From contig JAGAOA010000163.1 of the NCBI GenBank assembly GCA_017623955.1, forward strand, positions 1 to 10,812: a stretch of 10,812 nt of DNA, in the 5' to 3' direction. How positions within the stretch are numbered: position 1 is the first letter of the stretch; each line of letters opens with the position of its first letter. Of this stretch, positions 1 through 6,299 are shown one piece after another. The DNA is from Opitutales bacterium (GTDB taxonomy: Bacteria > Verrucomicrobiota > Verrucomicrobiae > Opitutales > CAG-312). The notes beneath the pieces are model-generated. The model was not told where the DNA came from and searched no databases. It saw only the letters and a list, made by a program, of their open reading frames with translations. The position numbers were made by a program, and so were the translations under genes.

Positions 1-528
1 CATATCAGAAGGCGCAACTATATCAGCACCAGCTTCAGCAGCTGAAACTGCCATATCGGCTAAAATCCCCACTGTCTTATCGTTTAAAATCCACTCTCCT
101 GAATCATCTAATATACCGTCGTGACCATGCACTGTATAAGGATCTAGAGCAATATCAGCAACGATAAGCATTTCCGGAAAATTTTTCTTTACCGCAGAAA
201 TAGCTCTGTTTGCAAGCGACATAGGATTATATGATTCACGTGCATCGATAGACTTATCTATTGCATCTACCATCGGGAATGGTGCTATCGCACTTATTCC
301 AGCTTCTAAAGCTTTTTGACAGTACTTTAAAAGTGAATTTATGCTATGGCGATAAATTCTTGGCATAGATTCAATTTCATCCGCACCAGATAGCCCTTCC
401 TTTACAAAAACTGGCAAAATGAAATCTTGTACACTTATGCGAGTCTCTGTACATAAATTTAAAATTGCCTTACTTTTACGAAGACGACGTGGACGTTTGG
501 ATATATATAGCTTGAAATTTTCGTTCAT
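1..528 (-). CDS. hemB: Porphobilinogen synthase (delta-aminolevulinate dehydratase), N-terminal half, cut by the window edge
   Basis: HemB condenses two 5-aminolevulinate molecules into porphobilinogen, the second common step of haem and tetrapyrrole synthesis in the cytoplasm. The frame opens at ATG 528 (MNENFKLYISKRPRRLRKS) and stays open for 176 codons to base 1, ending in the family motif AGADIVAPSDM, so the C-terminal half with the Schiff-base lysines lies outside the window. The N-terminal arm shows the family signature RPRRLR, followed by LPVFVKEG (residues 38-45) and IAPFPMVD (81-88). The metal region reads ADIALDPYTVHGHDG (124-138): the positions held by three cysteines in zinc enzymes are Ala127, Asp129 and Asp137. 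This matches the Pseudomonas-type zinc-independent, magnesium-activated class. The gene is divergent from cysS across 45 bp and has no Shine-Dalgarno sequence. The identification is very secure. Confidence 0.96.
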   Translation of the reverse strand, partial: MNENFKLYISKRPRRLRKSKAILNLCTETRISVQDFILPVFVKEGLSGADEIESMPRIYRHSINSLLKYCQKALEAGISAIAPFPMVDAIDKSIDARESYNPMSLANRAISAVKKNFPEMLIVADIALDPYTVHGHDGILDDSGEWILNDKTVGILADMAVSAAEAGADIVAPSDM

Positions 529-540
529 TATGTTTTTATT
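512..540 (+). promoter_or_regulatory. Possible sigma70-type promoter of cysS-ispH
   Basis: TTGAAA (512-517, five of six consensus bases) is followed after 17 bases by TTTATT (535-540, four of six). The -35 would lie inside the first codons of the divergent hemB gene, and the start of transcription would be near 547. The two divergent promoters would physically overlap, so hemB and cysS transcription could interfere. The region also contains a perfect 8-bp inverted repeat, TTTTTATT (533-540) and AATAAAAA (554-561). Support is only by motif. Confidence 0.28.
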
Positions 541-567
541 TGTAAAAGCGTTTAATAAAAATCGCAA
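539..567 (-). promoter_or_regulatory. Possible sigma70-type promoter of hemB
   Basis: On the minus strand TTGCGA (567-562) stands 17 bases before TACAAA (544-539); each matches four of six consensus bases. Transcription would begin around 532, only a few bases before the hemB ATG at 528, giving a nearly leaderless message. The -35 part sits in TGTTGCGATTTTT, a 13-mer that recurs at the putative gspL promoter with the same spacing. The region is AT-rich, so chance matches are likely; this is inference. Confidence 0.3.
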
Positions 568-573
568 CAAAAA

Positions 574-1980
574 ATGAAACCAAATATACATAATACTTTA
601 ACTAGAACTAAAGACGAACTTATTCAGTCGGGTGATGTCTTTGGAATTTACTGTTGTGGACCTACTGTTTATGGGCCTGCACCTATCGGCAATTTTAGAA
701 CATTCCTTGTTCAAGATGTACTTAGAAGGACTCTTGAATGTGCCGGATACAATGTAAAACATGTTCGCAATATTACAGACGTTGACGACAAAACCATTAG
801 AGAAAGTCAAAAATTGGGAATGTCGTTGAAGGAATTTACTGCGAAGTGGGAAGACAAATTTCATCAAGATTGTCAGAAGCTAAATATGTTGTCGCCTCAC
901 GTTGAACCTAGAGCAACAGAACACATCAACGAACAACTCGAAATGGTATCAGCTCTAGTCGAAAAGGGATTTGCATATCCAGCTAAAGATGGTAGTGTAT
1001 ATTTCAAAATTTCAGCCTTTGACGAGTATGGTCGCCTTGCAGGGCTAGATAGAGAAAATATGGCTACTCAGGCAACAAACTCAGCTGGAGAAGTAAACAA
1101 TGCCGATGAATACGAACGCGAAAGTGTTTCAGACTTTGCTTTGTGGAAAGGTCGAAAAGCTGAAGATGGCGAAAATTATTGGAAATCTCCTTGGGGAGAA
1201 GGTCGTCCAGGTTGGCATATTGAGTGCTCAGCTATGTCGCGTAAATATCTCGGAGATACTTTCGATTTACACGGCGGTGGAATAGATTTATGTTTCCCTC
1301 ACCACGAAAATGAAATAGCGCAAAGTCAGTGTGCAACAGGAAAATCGCCTTATGTCCGCTACTGGTTTCACAGTGCGCACTTGATGGTAGAAGGTCAAAA
1401 GATGTCGAAGAGTTTGGGTAATCTATTTACGTTAGATCAGCTTGTAGAAAAAGGATACACTCCTGCTCAAATACGATATGCTTTGATATCTGGACATTAT
1501 CGTCAACAACTCAACTTTACATTTAAAGGACTAGATGACGCAAAAAGTGCTTTGACCAAAATGAAAAAAGCGTTAGAAAATGCGTTATCTAAAACAAATG
1601 TATCTGCCGATGAATTCAAAGAATTTATCAAGATTGGCAATAAATTTGAAAATACAGTTTTTGAAGACGCTTGGAATGCATTAATTGACGATATCAATGT
1701 ACCTAAAGCGTTAGGAAAAACATTCTCAGCTTTAACTAACGTTCAAACCAAAGAAGACCTACAAGCTTTTGCAGGTATTGCCTATGCCTTAGGTATTGAT
1801 TTATTTGAAAAAGAACCTAAAATGGATGTTCCCTCAGAAATTATCGACTTAGCTCAACAACGTTGGAATGCAAAAAAAGAACGTAACTTTGCTTTAGCCG
1901 ATGAACTCAGAGGAAAAATAAAAGAAGCTGGCTGGGAAGTATTCGATAAAAAAGACGGTTTCGATATAAAAAAGATATAA
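574..1980 (+). CDS. cysS: Cysteinyl-tRNA synthetase
   Basis: This class I synthetase activates cysteine with ATP and charges tRNA-Cys. The 468 residues match the usual bacterial length of about 460-490. Visible in order are [14 protein letters not shown] (27-40), NITDVDDK, the zinc region WHIECSAMS and FPHHENE, and KMSKS (276-280). By alignment to the E. coli ligands the zinc residues are Cys28, Cys218, His243 and Glu247, all present. The anticodon-binding DALR-like helical domain and the C-terminal small domain ([15 protein letters not shown]) follow. One oddity: the HIGH-type motif, normally HIGN or HIGH, reads Pro37-Ile-Gly-Asn. The start at ATG 574 leaves a normal N-terminus before the CGPT motif. 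No Shine-Dalgarno sequence precedes it, only an A-rich stretch. ispH starts four bases after the stop, so the two are probably cotranscribed. Confidence 0.97.
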   Translation: MKPNIHNTLTRTKDELIQSGDVFGIYCCGPTVYGPAPIGNFRTFLVQDVLRRTLECAGYNVKHVRNITDVDDKTIRESQKLGMSLKEFTAKWEDKFHQDCQKLNMLSPHVEPRATEHINEQLEMVSALVEKGFAYPAKDGSVYFKISAFDEYGRLAGLDRENMATQATNSAGEVNNADEYERESVSDFALWKGRKAEDGENYWKSPWGEGRPGWHIECSAMSRKYLGDTFDLHGGGIDLCFPHHENEIAQSQCATGKSPYVRYWFHSAHLMVEGQKMSKSLGNLFTLDQLVEKGYTPAQIRYALISGHYRQQLNFTFKGLDDAKSALTKMKKALENALSKTNVSADEFKEFIKIGNKFENTVFEDAWNALIDDINVPKALGKTFSALTNVQTKEDLQAFAGIAYALGIDLFEKEPKMDVPSEIIDLAQQRWNAKKERNFALADELRGKIKEAGWEVFDKKDGFDIKKI

Positions 1981-1984
1981 TATT

Positions 1985-2857
1985 ATGAAAGTTTTAAGAG
2001 CTAAAAGTGCTGGATTTTGCTTTGGGGTTGAACGTGCAATAGGAATTGCTACAACATGTACTGAGAATGGCACAAAAACCGTATTTACAGATGGTCCACT
2101 CATCCACAATTCTCAGATGATGGAATTATTAGAAAAAAGCGGAGTAAAAGAAATCGGCGATTATGCTAGCAGAAAGAATATTGACGACGAAATAAAATCA
2201 GAAAAAGAGGCTATGCTCGTAATAAGGGCACACGGAGTATCGCCCGAACGCCGTCAATACTTAAAATCTCTAGGACTTCCATGCAAAGATGCCACTTGCC
2301 CTGATGTTGGGAAAATTGCTGGAACTATAAAAATCCACGCACTGAAAGGCTACACTGTTGTAATAGTGGGAGATCCAAAGCATCCTGAGGTTATAGGATT
2401 GCTCGGATACGCTCAAAAAGGAAAAGGATTTACAATAAAAAATAAAGAAGACGTTGATAGTTTACAGGACATAGAGGGGGATATTTGTGTAGTATCACAA
2501 TCGACTATGTTTCCTGATGACTTCGCAATGTTAGCTTCATACTTACAAAAACGTTTTCCAAATACGAAAATTGTAGATACTATCTGCGGGGCTACAAAAG
2601 CTAGACAAAGTGAAGTTGTACGTTTGGCCCAAAATGGAGCACAAGCAATAGTAGTAATTGGTGGAAAACACTCGGCTAACACTGTAAAACTAGCTTTACT
2701 AGTTCAACGAACAGGTCTGCCTTGTTTCCATATCGAAACACTAAACGAACTTGATTTAAAATCTATTTCAAAATTTGAAATAGTAGGAGTAACTGCTGGT
2801 GCATCAACACCTGCATTTCTGATAGATGAAGTTTGTAAAAAACTTGAATCGTTATAA
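1985..2857 (+). CDS. ispH: 4-hydroxy-3-methylbut-2-enyl diphosphate reductase
   Basis: IspH is the last enzyme of the methylerythritol phosphate (non-mevalonate) pathway, reducing HMBPP to IPP and DMAPP with an iron-sulfur cluster. The 290-residue protein has the three cluster cysteines in their family contexts: GFCFGV (Cys12), DATCPDV (Cys105) and TICGAT (Cys201). The substrate-binding histidines are His41 (LIHNSQ), His83 (IRAHGVSP) and His133 (GDPKHPEV), and the catalytic acid is Glu135. The SQSTMF segment that carries the conserved threonine is also present. A charged insertion, roughly residues 58-76, precedes the AHGV motif and accounts for the cysteine spacing being slightly longer than in E. 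coli. ATG 1985 lies four bases after the cysS stop. No terminator is seen before gspG, 43 bp downstream, so some readthrough into the gsp genes is possible. Confidence 0.97.
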   Translation: MKVLRAKSAGFCFGVERAIGIATTCTENGTKTVFTDGPLIHNSQMMELLEKSGVKEIGDYASRKNIDDEIKSEKEAMLVIRAHGVSPERRQYLKSLGLPCKDATCPDVGKIAGTIKIHALKGYTVVIVGDPKHPEVIGLLGYAQKGKGFTIKNKEDVDSLQDIEGDICVVSQSTMFPDDFAMLASYLQKRFPNTKIVDTICGATKARQSEVVRLAQNGAQAIVVIGGKHSANTVKLALLVQRTGLPCFHIETLNELDLKSISKFEIVGVTAGASTPAFLIDEVCKKLESL

Positions 2858-2900
2858 AATAAATTGAAACCTTTTTATTAATTTTACGTTCAATATAAAT
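2858..2900 (+). promoter_or_regulatory. Short AT-rich leader region before gspG
   Basis: These 43 bp separate ispH from gspG and are the only noncoding DNA before the pseudopilin operon. They hold TTGAAA (2864-2869) and AT-rich hexamers such as TTCAAT (2889-2894), but no pair with good 16-18 spacing, so a sigma70 promoter is not convincing. They share the layout TTTTTATT, then 7-9 bases, then CGTTYAA plus an A/T tail with the leaders of cysS and gspL. No Shine-Dalgarno sequence and no terminator for ispH are visible. Confidence 0.3.
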
Positions 2901-3350
2901 ATGAAAACTTTTACAAAATTTACACGCACAACACATAAAACAAGAAAAGCGTTTACCCTTATAGAAGTAATGCTAGCTATTGCAATGATTTCTTTATTGG
3001 CTTTTTTGGTAGTATCAAATGTCGATAAAATGATGTCTAGCAATCAAAACAAAATTGCATCGTCTTTTGTAAACGGCTCTTTAGCTACACCAATGATGGC
3101 TTTTAAACTATCAACAGGCAGATACCCAACAACAGAAGAAGGTCTAAACGCATTACTCAAGGCTCCAGATGCGTTGAAAGAACGTTGGGATGGTCCATAC
3201 GTTCGCTCGTTACCCAAAGACCCTTGGGGCAACGATTATCAATATAGATTTCCACCTCAAAAAAGTACAGATGGATATGATATTTGGTCAATGGGTCCAG
3301 ATGCTCAAAATGAAACGGAAGACGACATTGGCAACTGGAACAAAAAATAA
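2901..3350 (+). CDS. gspG: Type II secretion major pseudopilin GspG
   Basis: GspG polymerises into the periplasmic pseudopilus that pushes substrates through the outer-membrane secretin. The 149-residue precursor has a 17-residue basic leader, a prepilin peptidase site RKA/FTLIEV (Ala17/Phe18) and the conserved Glu at mature position +5 (Glu22). The hydrophobic helix covers about residues 20-41. The globular part carries the hallmark GspG sequences RYPTTEEGLNAL (74-85), WDGPY (96-100) and LPKDPWGNDYQY (104-115), then an Asp/Asn/Glu-rich C-terminal loop (SMGPDAQNETEDD) like the calcium site of the family. Length and motifs agree fully with GspG rather than a type IV pilin. Cleavage would be after Ala, not the usual Gly. 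It is the first gene of a gspG-K operon, with gspH six bases downstream. Confidence 0.95.
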   Translation: MKTFTKFTRTTHKTRKAFTLIEVMLAIAMISLLAFLVVSNVDKMMSSNQNKIASSFVNGSLATPMMAFKLSTGRYPTTEEGLNALLKAPDALKERWDGPYVRSLPKDPWGNDYQYRFPPQKSTDGYDIWSMGPDAQNETEDDIGNWNKK

Positions 3351-3356
3351 TATCTC

Positions 3357-3953
3357 ATGCTAAAAAAGCGTATAAATATCCGCTGTGAAACCCGTGTTTT
3401 AAAGGTTCGCAGCGGTTTTTCGATTTTAGAAGTCGTAGCTACTATAGCTCTGATTATATTGCTTTCTACGTTAATAATTGGCGGACTGTCTAAAATAGAT
3501 TCGTTTACAAACGGCAACAAAACAATAGAACGCGGTTTAATTGCGGCAGTTAAATCGGCTTCAAATATTGCTCAATCACAAAAAAAATACACAGAACTTA
3601 CTTATGACCGTCGAGGATTTTACGAGATTGCAGATCTAGAAACTTCTGTTGTAGACAAACGCATTTTTTTGAAAGCTGAAGACGAAAAAAAATTTGAAGA
3701 CGCAAAAAAACAAAACAAAGATTTTATAGTAGATAATTTAGCTGATATGGACGAAGTTGTTTTTGTGCTAGAAAAACCAATAGTATATGGGAAAGAACGT
3801 GCGGTATTTCCTCTAGAAGATAGACAAAGCATAATATTTGCTCCCGACGGCTCAAGTTGTAAATTTTCTGCCATAATAAAATCAAAAGCTTTCGAAAAAA
3901 ATCTAGAATTGAAATTTGATAATTTCTCAGCAATGCCGTATGCGAACAAATAA
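3357..3953 (+). CDS. gspH: Type II secretion minor pseudopilin, GspH-like
   Basis: GspH-type minor pseudopilins are inner-membrane proteins cleaved by the prepilin peptidase; they link the tip complex to the GspG fibre. The 198-residue precursor has a 20-residue leader and the site RSG/FSILEV (Gly20/Phe21), with Glu25 at mature +5 and a hydrophobic helix to about residue 44. The rest is weakly conserved, but an Ala/Ser helix, a strand with RRGFYEI and the late segment IIFAPDGSS fit the GspH fold, and position between gspG and gspI supports the name. It is the only pseudopilin here with Gly before the cleavage site. ATG 3357 is the only usable in-frame start before the helix and lies six bases after the gspG stop. 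Its first 22 codons hold a terminator-like hairpin. The gene overlaps gspI by 14 bases. Confidence 0.8.
   Translation: MLKKRINIRCETRVLKVRSGFSILEVVATIALIILLSTLIIGGLSKIDSFTNGNKTIERGLIAAVKSASNIAQSQKKYTELTYDRRGFYEIADLETSVVDKRIFLKAEDEKKFEDAKKQNKDFIVDNLADMDEVVFVLEKPIVYGKERAVFPLEDRQSIIFAPDGSSCKFSAIIKSKAFEKNLELKFDNFSAMPYANK
3380..3420 (+). terminator. Terminator-like hairpin inside the 5' end of gspH (possible attenuator)
   Basis: CCGCTGTGAA (3380-3389) pairs with TTCGCAGCGG (3406-3415) over ten base pairs with one G-U. After a single bulged A the stem can add two C-G pairs (3391-3392 with 3404-3405), leaving an 11-base loop. Five Ts follow at once (3416-3420). This is the form of a rho-independent terminator and stands out as GC-rich in AT-rich DNA. 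It lies entirely within codons 8-22 of gspH, where ribosomes translating the leader could prevent it from folding. Termination activity is inferred. Confidence 0.55.
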
Positions 3954-4401
3954 AAAAGCATTTTCTCTAATAGAAGTCATTGCGGCGGTAGCCCTGCTTG
4001 CATTAGGAGGTTTCGTGTTATCGCAAGCGTGCTACAATATGATTGCACCAATGGCTATGAAAGACAAAAATGGTTTAGAAAATGCAAATCTGCAACTATG
4101 TCTTGACGCCATTTTAAATGTTAAAGACTATGAAGCTCTAGATGACGGAATTGATATTGATACAGTCGACAACCAAAAATACAGAGTGTATGCAGAATTT
4201 GATCAAACTCAGATTTTAGATTTATTTGAACTTCGCGTTCGCATAAATGCTCCAAACAAAGAATATTTAAAAACATTTTTGGTTGTGCGTCCGACTTGGT
4301 ACGAAAACTCCTTCGACAGAGATGATCTGAAGGAAGATAGAATTGATTTCCTTGAAAGAAAACGTCGAGACGACTTCTTCCGCAAAGAAAATAAAAAATG
4401 A
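3940..4401 (+). CDS. gspI: Type II secretion minor pseudopilin GspI
   Basis: GspI forms the core of the pseudopilus tip with GspJ and GspK. From ATG 3940 the protein has 153 residues: a seven-residue leader (MRTNKKA), cleavage KKA/FSLIEV after Ala7, Glu12 at mature +5, and a hydrophobic helix to about residue 28. A small globular domain ending near LVVRPTWYE follows, typical of GspI, whose usual length is about 120-130. The last 28 residues (126-153) are an extra tail in which 21 residues are charged. The frame is open upstream to a TTG at 3916, but that would add eight residues before an already complete leader, so ATG 3940 is preferred. It overlaps the end of gspH by 14 bases and its TGA overlaps the gspJ ATG (ATGA), a sign of translational coupling. 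Confidence 0.85.
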   Translation: MRTNKKAFSLIEVIAAVALLALGGFVLSQACYNMIAPMAMKDKNGLENANLQLCLDAILNVKDYEALDDGIDIDTVDNQKYRVYAEFDQTQILDLFELRVRINAPNKEYLKTFLVVRPTWYENSFDRDDLKEDRIDFLERKRRDDFFRKENKK

Positions 4402-5045
4402 ACAGAAAAGCATTTACATTATTGGAAACTGTAATGGCGGTTGCAATATCGGCAATCGTAATGTTCGCATGTACTATGTTAATGTTCGATTTTGTAAAAA
4501 CTTCGGAATTTTTTGAACGTAACTGGTCGCTAAGAGCTCATGCAGATGGAGTGGAAAACTTTTTGAGATCAAGCTTTATGAACTCAAATATATCAAAGTC
4601 CGTCCCCGAAACAATACTATCGAGAGGCAATAGTTTGTGCATTGCTAAACTGATAGAAGAAGAAAATTCAAACAAATACTACTTGGTTTTTTCAGAAAAA
4701 AAAGCACATCCTTTATATCTGCCAGCAACTGGCGTAGCTCCAGAAAAAACTTGCTTCTTGGATTTTGTCGAAGGCGAAGGATTATCTATATACTGGACTA
4801 GCAGAATAAGTGACGATAGAAAACGACAATCTGATCCTGTCATATATAAAACACTACTTACTCCATTCGTAAAAGAAATTGCATATATTTATATGGACTC
4901 AACTATGTGGAAAGAAGAACCTACCTTAGATACAAATATGACGTCTATGCCTGAATATTTGAAAATTGTTTTCGCAAAAGATGGGGAAGAAATAACTAGA
5001 ATAATTTCACTCAAGCCTGTAATTGATTACCAAATTTCGCAATGA
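4398..5045 (+). CDS. gspJ: Type II secretion minor pseudopilin GspJ
   Basis: GspJ is a minor pseudopilin of the tip complex. The 215 residues match the family's usual length of roughly 200. The leader is only five residues (MNRKA) with cleavage RKA/FTLLET after Ala5 and Glu10 at mature +5. The hydrophobic helix runs to about residue 26. After it come a helix (RNWSLRAHADGVENFLR) and a beta-rich globular region. It ends ISLKPVIDYQISQ. Naming rests on the prepilin signal, the size and the fixed gene order I-J-K; the globular part has no strong motif. Its ATG overlaps the gspI stop and its TGA overlaps the gspK ATG, both as ATGA, so translation of I, J and K is probably coupled. No Shine-Dalgarno sequence is present. 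Confidence 0.82.
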   Translation: MNRKAFTLLETVMAVAISAIVMFACTMLMFDFVKTSEFFERNWSLRAHADGVENFLRSSFMNSNISKSVPETILSRGNSLCIAKLIEEENSNKYYLVFSEKKAHPLYLPATGVAPEKTCFLDFVEGEGLSIYWTSRISDDRKRQSDPVIYKTLLTPFVKEIAYIYMDSTMWKEEPTLDTNMTSMPEYLKIVFAKDGEEITRIISLKPVIDYQISQ

Positions 5046-6148
5046 AAAATCAAAAAAAAGCCTCTGTGTTGCTATTTGTGATGATGATTATTTTTGCATC
5101 ATCAGCAATAGTCGTAGCTATCGCGGAATACGCATCAGTAGCATTGCGAACAAGAGCATCATCAGCAAAAGATTTCGATTTACGCTACGACGCGTTCTCA
5201 GCTTTAAACGCTGCTATCGCTATACAAGAAGAATATTCTGAAATTGATGAAGGTATATTTTCTGGAGCTCAAGGATGGAATAAACCTTTCGCCGAAAAAC
5301 GCATAAGTTTACCAAGTGGATCAGATGTAGAAGTTGAAATTATAGATGAAAGTGGCAAAATACCTCTGCGAGCAGTACCAACTGCAACTCTAGCAAAAAT
5401 TCTTGAAACTCTAGGATTGACAGAAAGAGATGCAACAGAATATGCCGACTTGATATCCGACTGGTGCGATAAAAATGACAGCATGCTATTTAGCGGAGCA
5501 GAATATACTGAATATGATACTGGAACAACAGAACCGCTCAATAGGCCAATGGAGACATTCAGAGAACTCCTATATGTAAAAGATGCAAACGTTGCCTTCT
5601 TTGATGAACGTCAACGCCCAACTGAACTTTACAAAAAATTTACAGCCATATTTTCACTAGAACCTTTCAAAAAAATAAATCTAAATGCCGCTAGCGAAGA
5701 TGTATTATATACCTTGATGGAAGCAGAAGATAAAAACTATGACACAAATCTTTATCTGGCTCTACGTGGCGAAATTGGCTCAATATCTGATGGTATTACT
5801 TGGTGTAAAAACGCAACTGATTTGTATAATCGTGGAGTGATTGAATATCCCACAAATATGACAACATTCAATGCTCAGCTTCTAAAAATAAACATCACTA
5901 TAAAACGTGGACTAGCTCAATACAGAATGACTGCCTATTATGCAAACTCAACAGAATACGCCCAACTACTAGATGGAAATCAAAATTCAACATCGACTGA
6001 AAATTCAAAAAATCAAAATTCGCAAAGCAGAAATTCTAATCGCAAAGCAACAACTTCTAACAAATTTGAAAATGGAGTGATAAATTCTGAATCTAAAAGT
6101 GCCTCAAAAAAAGGAACATTCAAGATTGTAAAAATTTTAGCTAACTAA
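5042..6148 (+). CDS. gspK: Type II secretion minor pseudopilin GspK
   Basis: GspK caps the pseudopilus tip. The 368 residues are in the usual range of about 300-380. The leader MKNQKKA is followed by the helix SVLLFVMMIIFASSAIVVAI; mature position +5 is Phe12, not Glu, which is the hallmark of GspK. The large periplasmic domain includes DVEVEIIDESGKIPL, the acidic helical stretch around LTERDATEYADLISDWCDKND and the segment KKINLNAASEDVL, all normal for GspK. From about residue 312 to 357 a stretch dominated by Asn, Ser, Gln, Lys and Thr interrupts the C-terminal part before the last strand (GTFKIVKILAN). The ATG overlaps the gspJ stop. The gene ends the first gsp block; no clear terminator follows. 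Confidence 0.9.
   Translation: MKNQKKASVLLFVMMIIFASSAIVVAIAEYASVALRTRASSAKDFDLRYDAFSALNAAIAIQEEYSEIDEGIFSGAQGWNKPFAEKRISLPSGSDVEVEIIDESGKIPLRAVPTATLAKILETLGLTERDATEYADLISDWCDKNDSMLFSGAEYTEYDTGTTEPLNRPMETFRELLYVKDANVAFFDERQRPTELYKKFTAIFSLEPFKKINLNAASEDVLYTLMEAEDKNYDTNLYLALRGEIGSISDGITWCKNATDLYNRGVIEYPTNMTTFNAQLLKINITIKRGLAQYRMTAYYANSTEYAQLLDGNQNSTSTENSKNQNSQSRNSNRKATTSNKFENGVINSESKSASKKGTFKIVKILAN
5977..6049 (+). repeat. Short imperfect direct repeats inside gspK
   Basis: AAATCAAAATTC occurs at 5977-5988 and again at 6010-6021, exactly 33 bases apart and in frame, each encoding Asn-Gln-Asn-Ser. CGCAAAGCA occurs at 6021-6029 and 6041-6049. The pattern suggests that slippage or local duplication expanded the Asn/Ser/Gln-rich part of GspK. 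Confidence 0.6.
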
Positions 6149-6299
6149 AAAATACAAACTTCAGCATTTTTTGATGGAATATTTCTAAAAAAAAGCGTGT
6201 TATAAACTACCGCAGTATAGTAGCTATTTTCATAGTTATAACCTAGGGATAAGGCTTAAATATCTTACTCCAGCTTCTTTTACTAAATTATACAATTTT
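6149..6299. other. Spacer without a visible gene between convergent gspK and queC
   Basis: These 151 bp separate the ends of gspK and queC. I see no credible gene. A weak hairpin, TAGCTAT-TTTC-ATAGTTA (6221-6238, one G-U pair), could form on the plus strand but has no T-tract, so it is not a convincing terminator. A six-base AT stem (TTTTAG/CTAAAA) straddles the gspK stop. The spacer is long for this compact window and marks the left edge of the segment that separates gspK from gspL. Confidence 0.5.

Noticed and set aside
529..573. T-box or other long leader control of cysS
   Set aside because: Only 45 bases separate cysS from hemB, too short for a T-box, and no T-box sequence is present.
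598..867. Antisense frames opposite cysS and other genes (for example 598-867, 3620-3961, 8080-8382, 5269-5541)
   Set aside because: They mirror strongly supported genes, have no family features and are expected by-products of coding strands in AT-rich DNA.
2829..2845. Hairpin AAGTTT/AAACTT at the end of ispH as a terminator
   Set aside because: It is a six-base A/T-rich stem within coding sequence and has no T-tract after it.
3916..3942. Upstream TTG start of gspI at 3916
   Set aside because: It would extend a complete, basic prepilin leader by eight residues inside gspH; ATG 3940 gives a typical short leader.
6221..6238. Hairpin in the gspK-queC spacer as a shared terminator
   Set aside because: The stem is AT-rich with a G-U pair (an A-C mismatch on the other strand) and no T-tract on either side.
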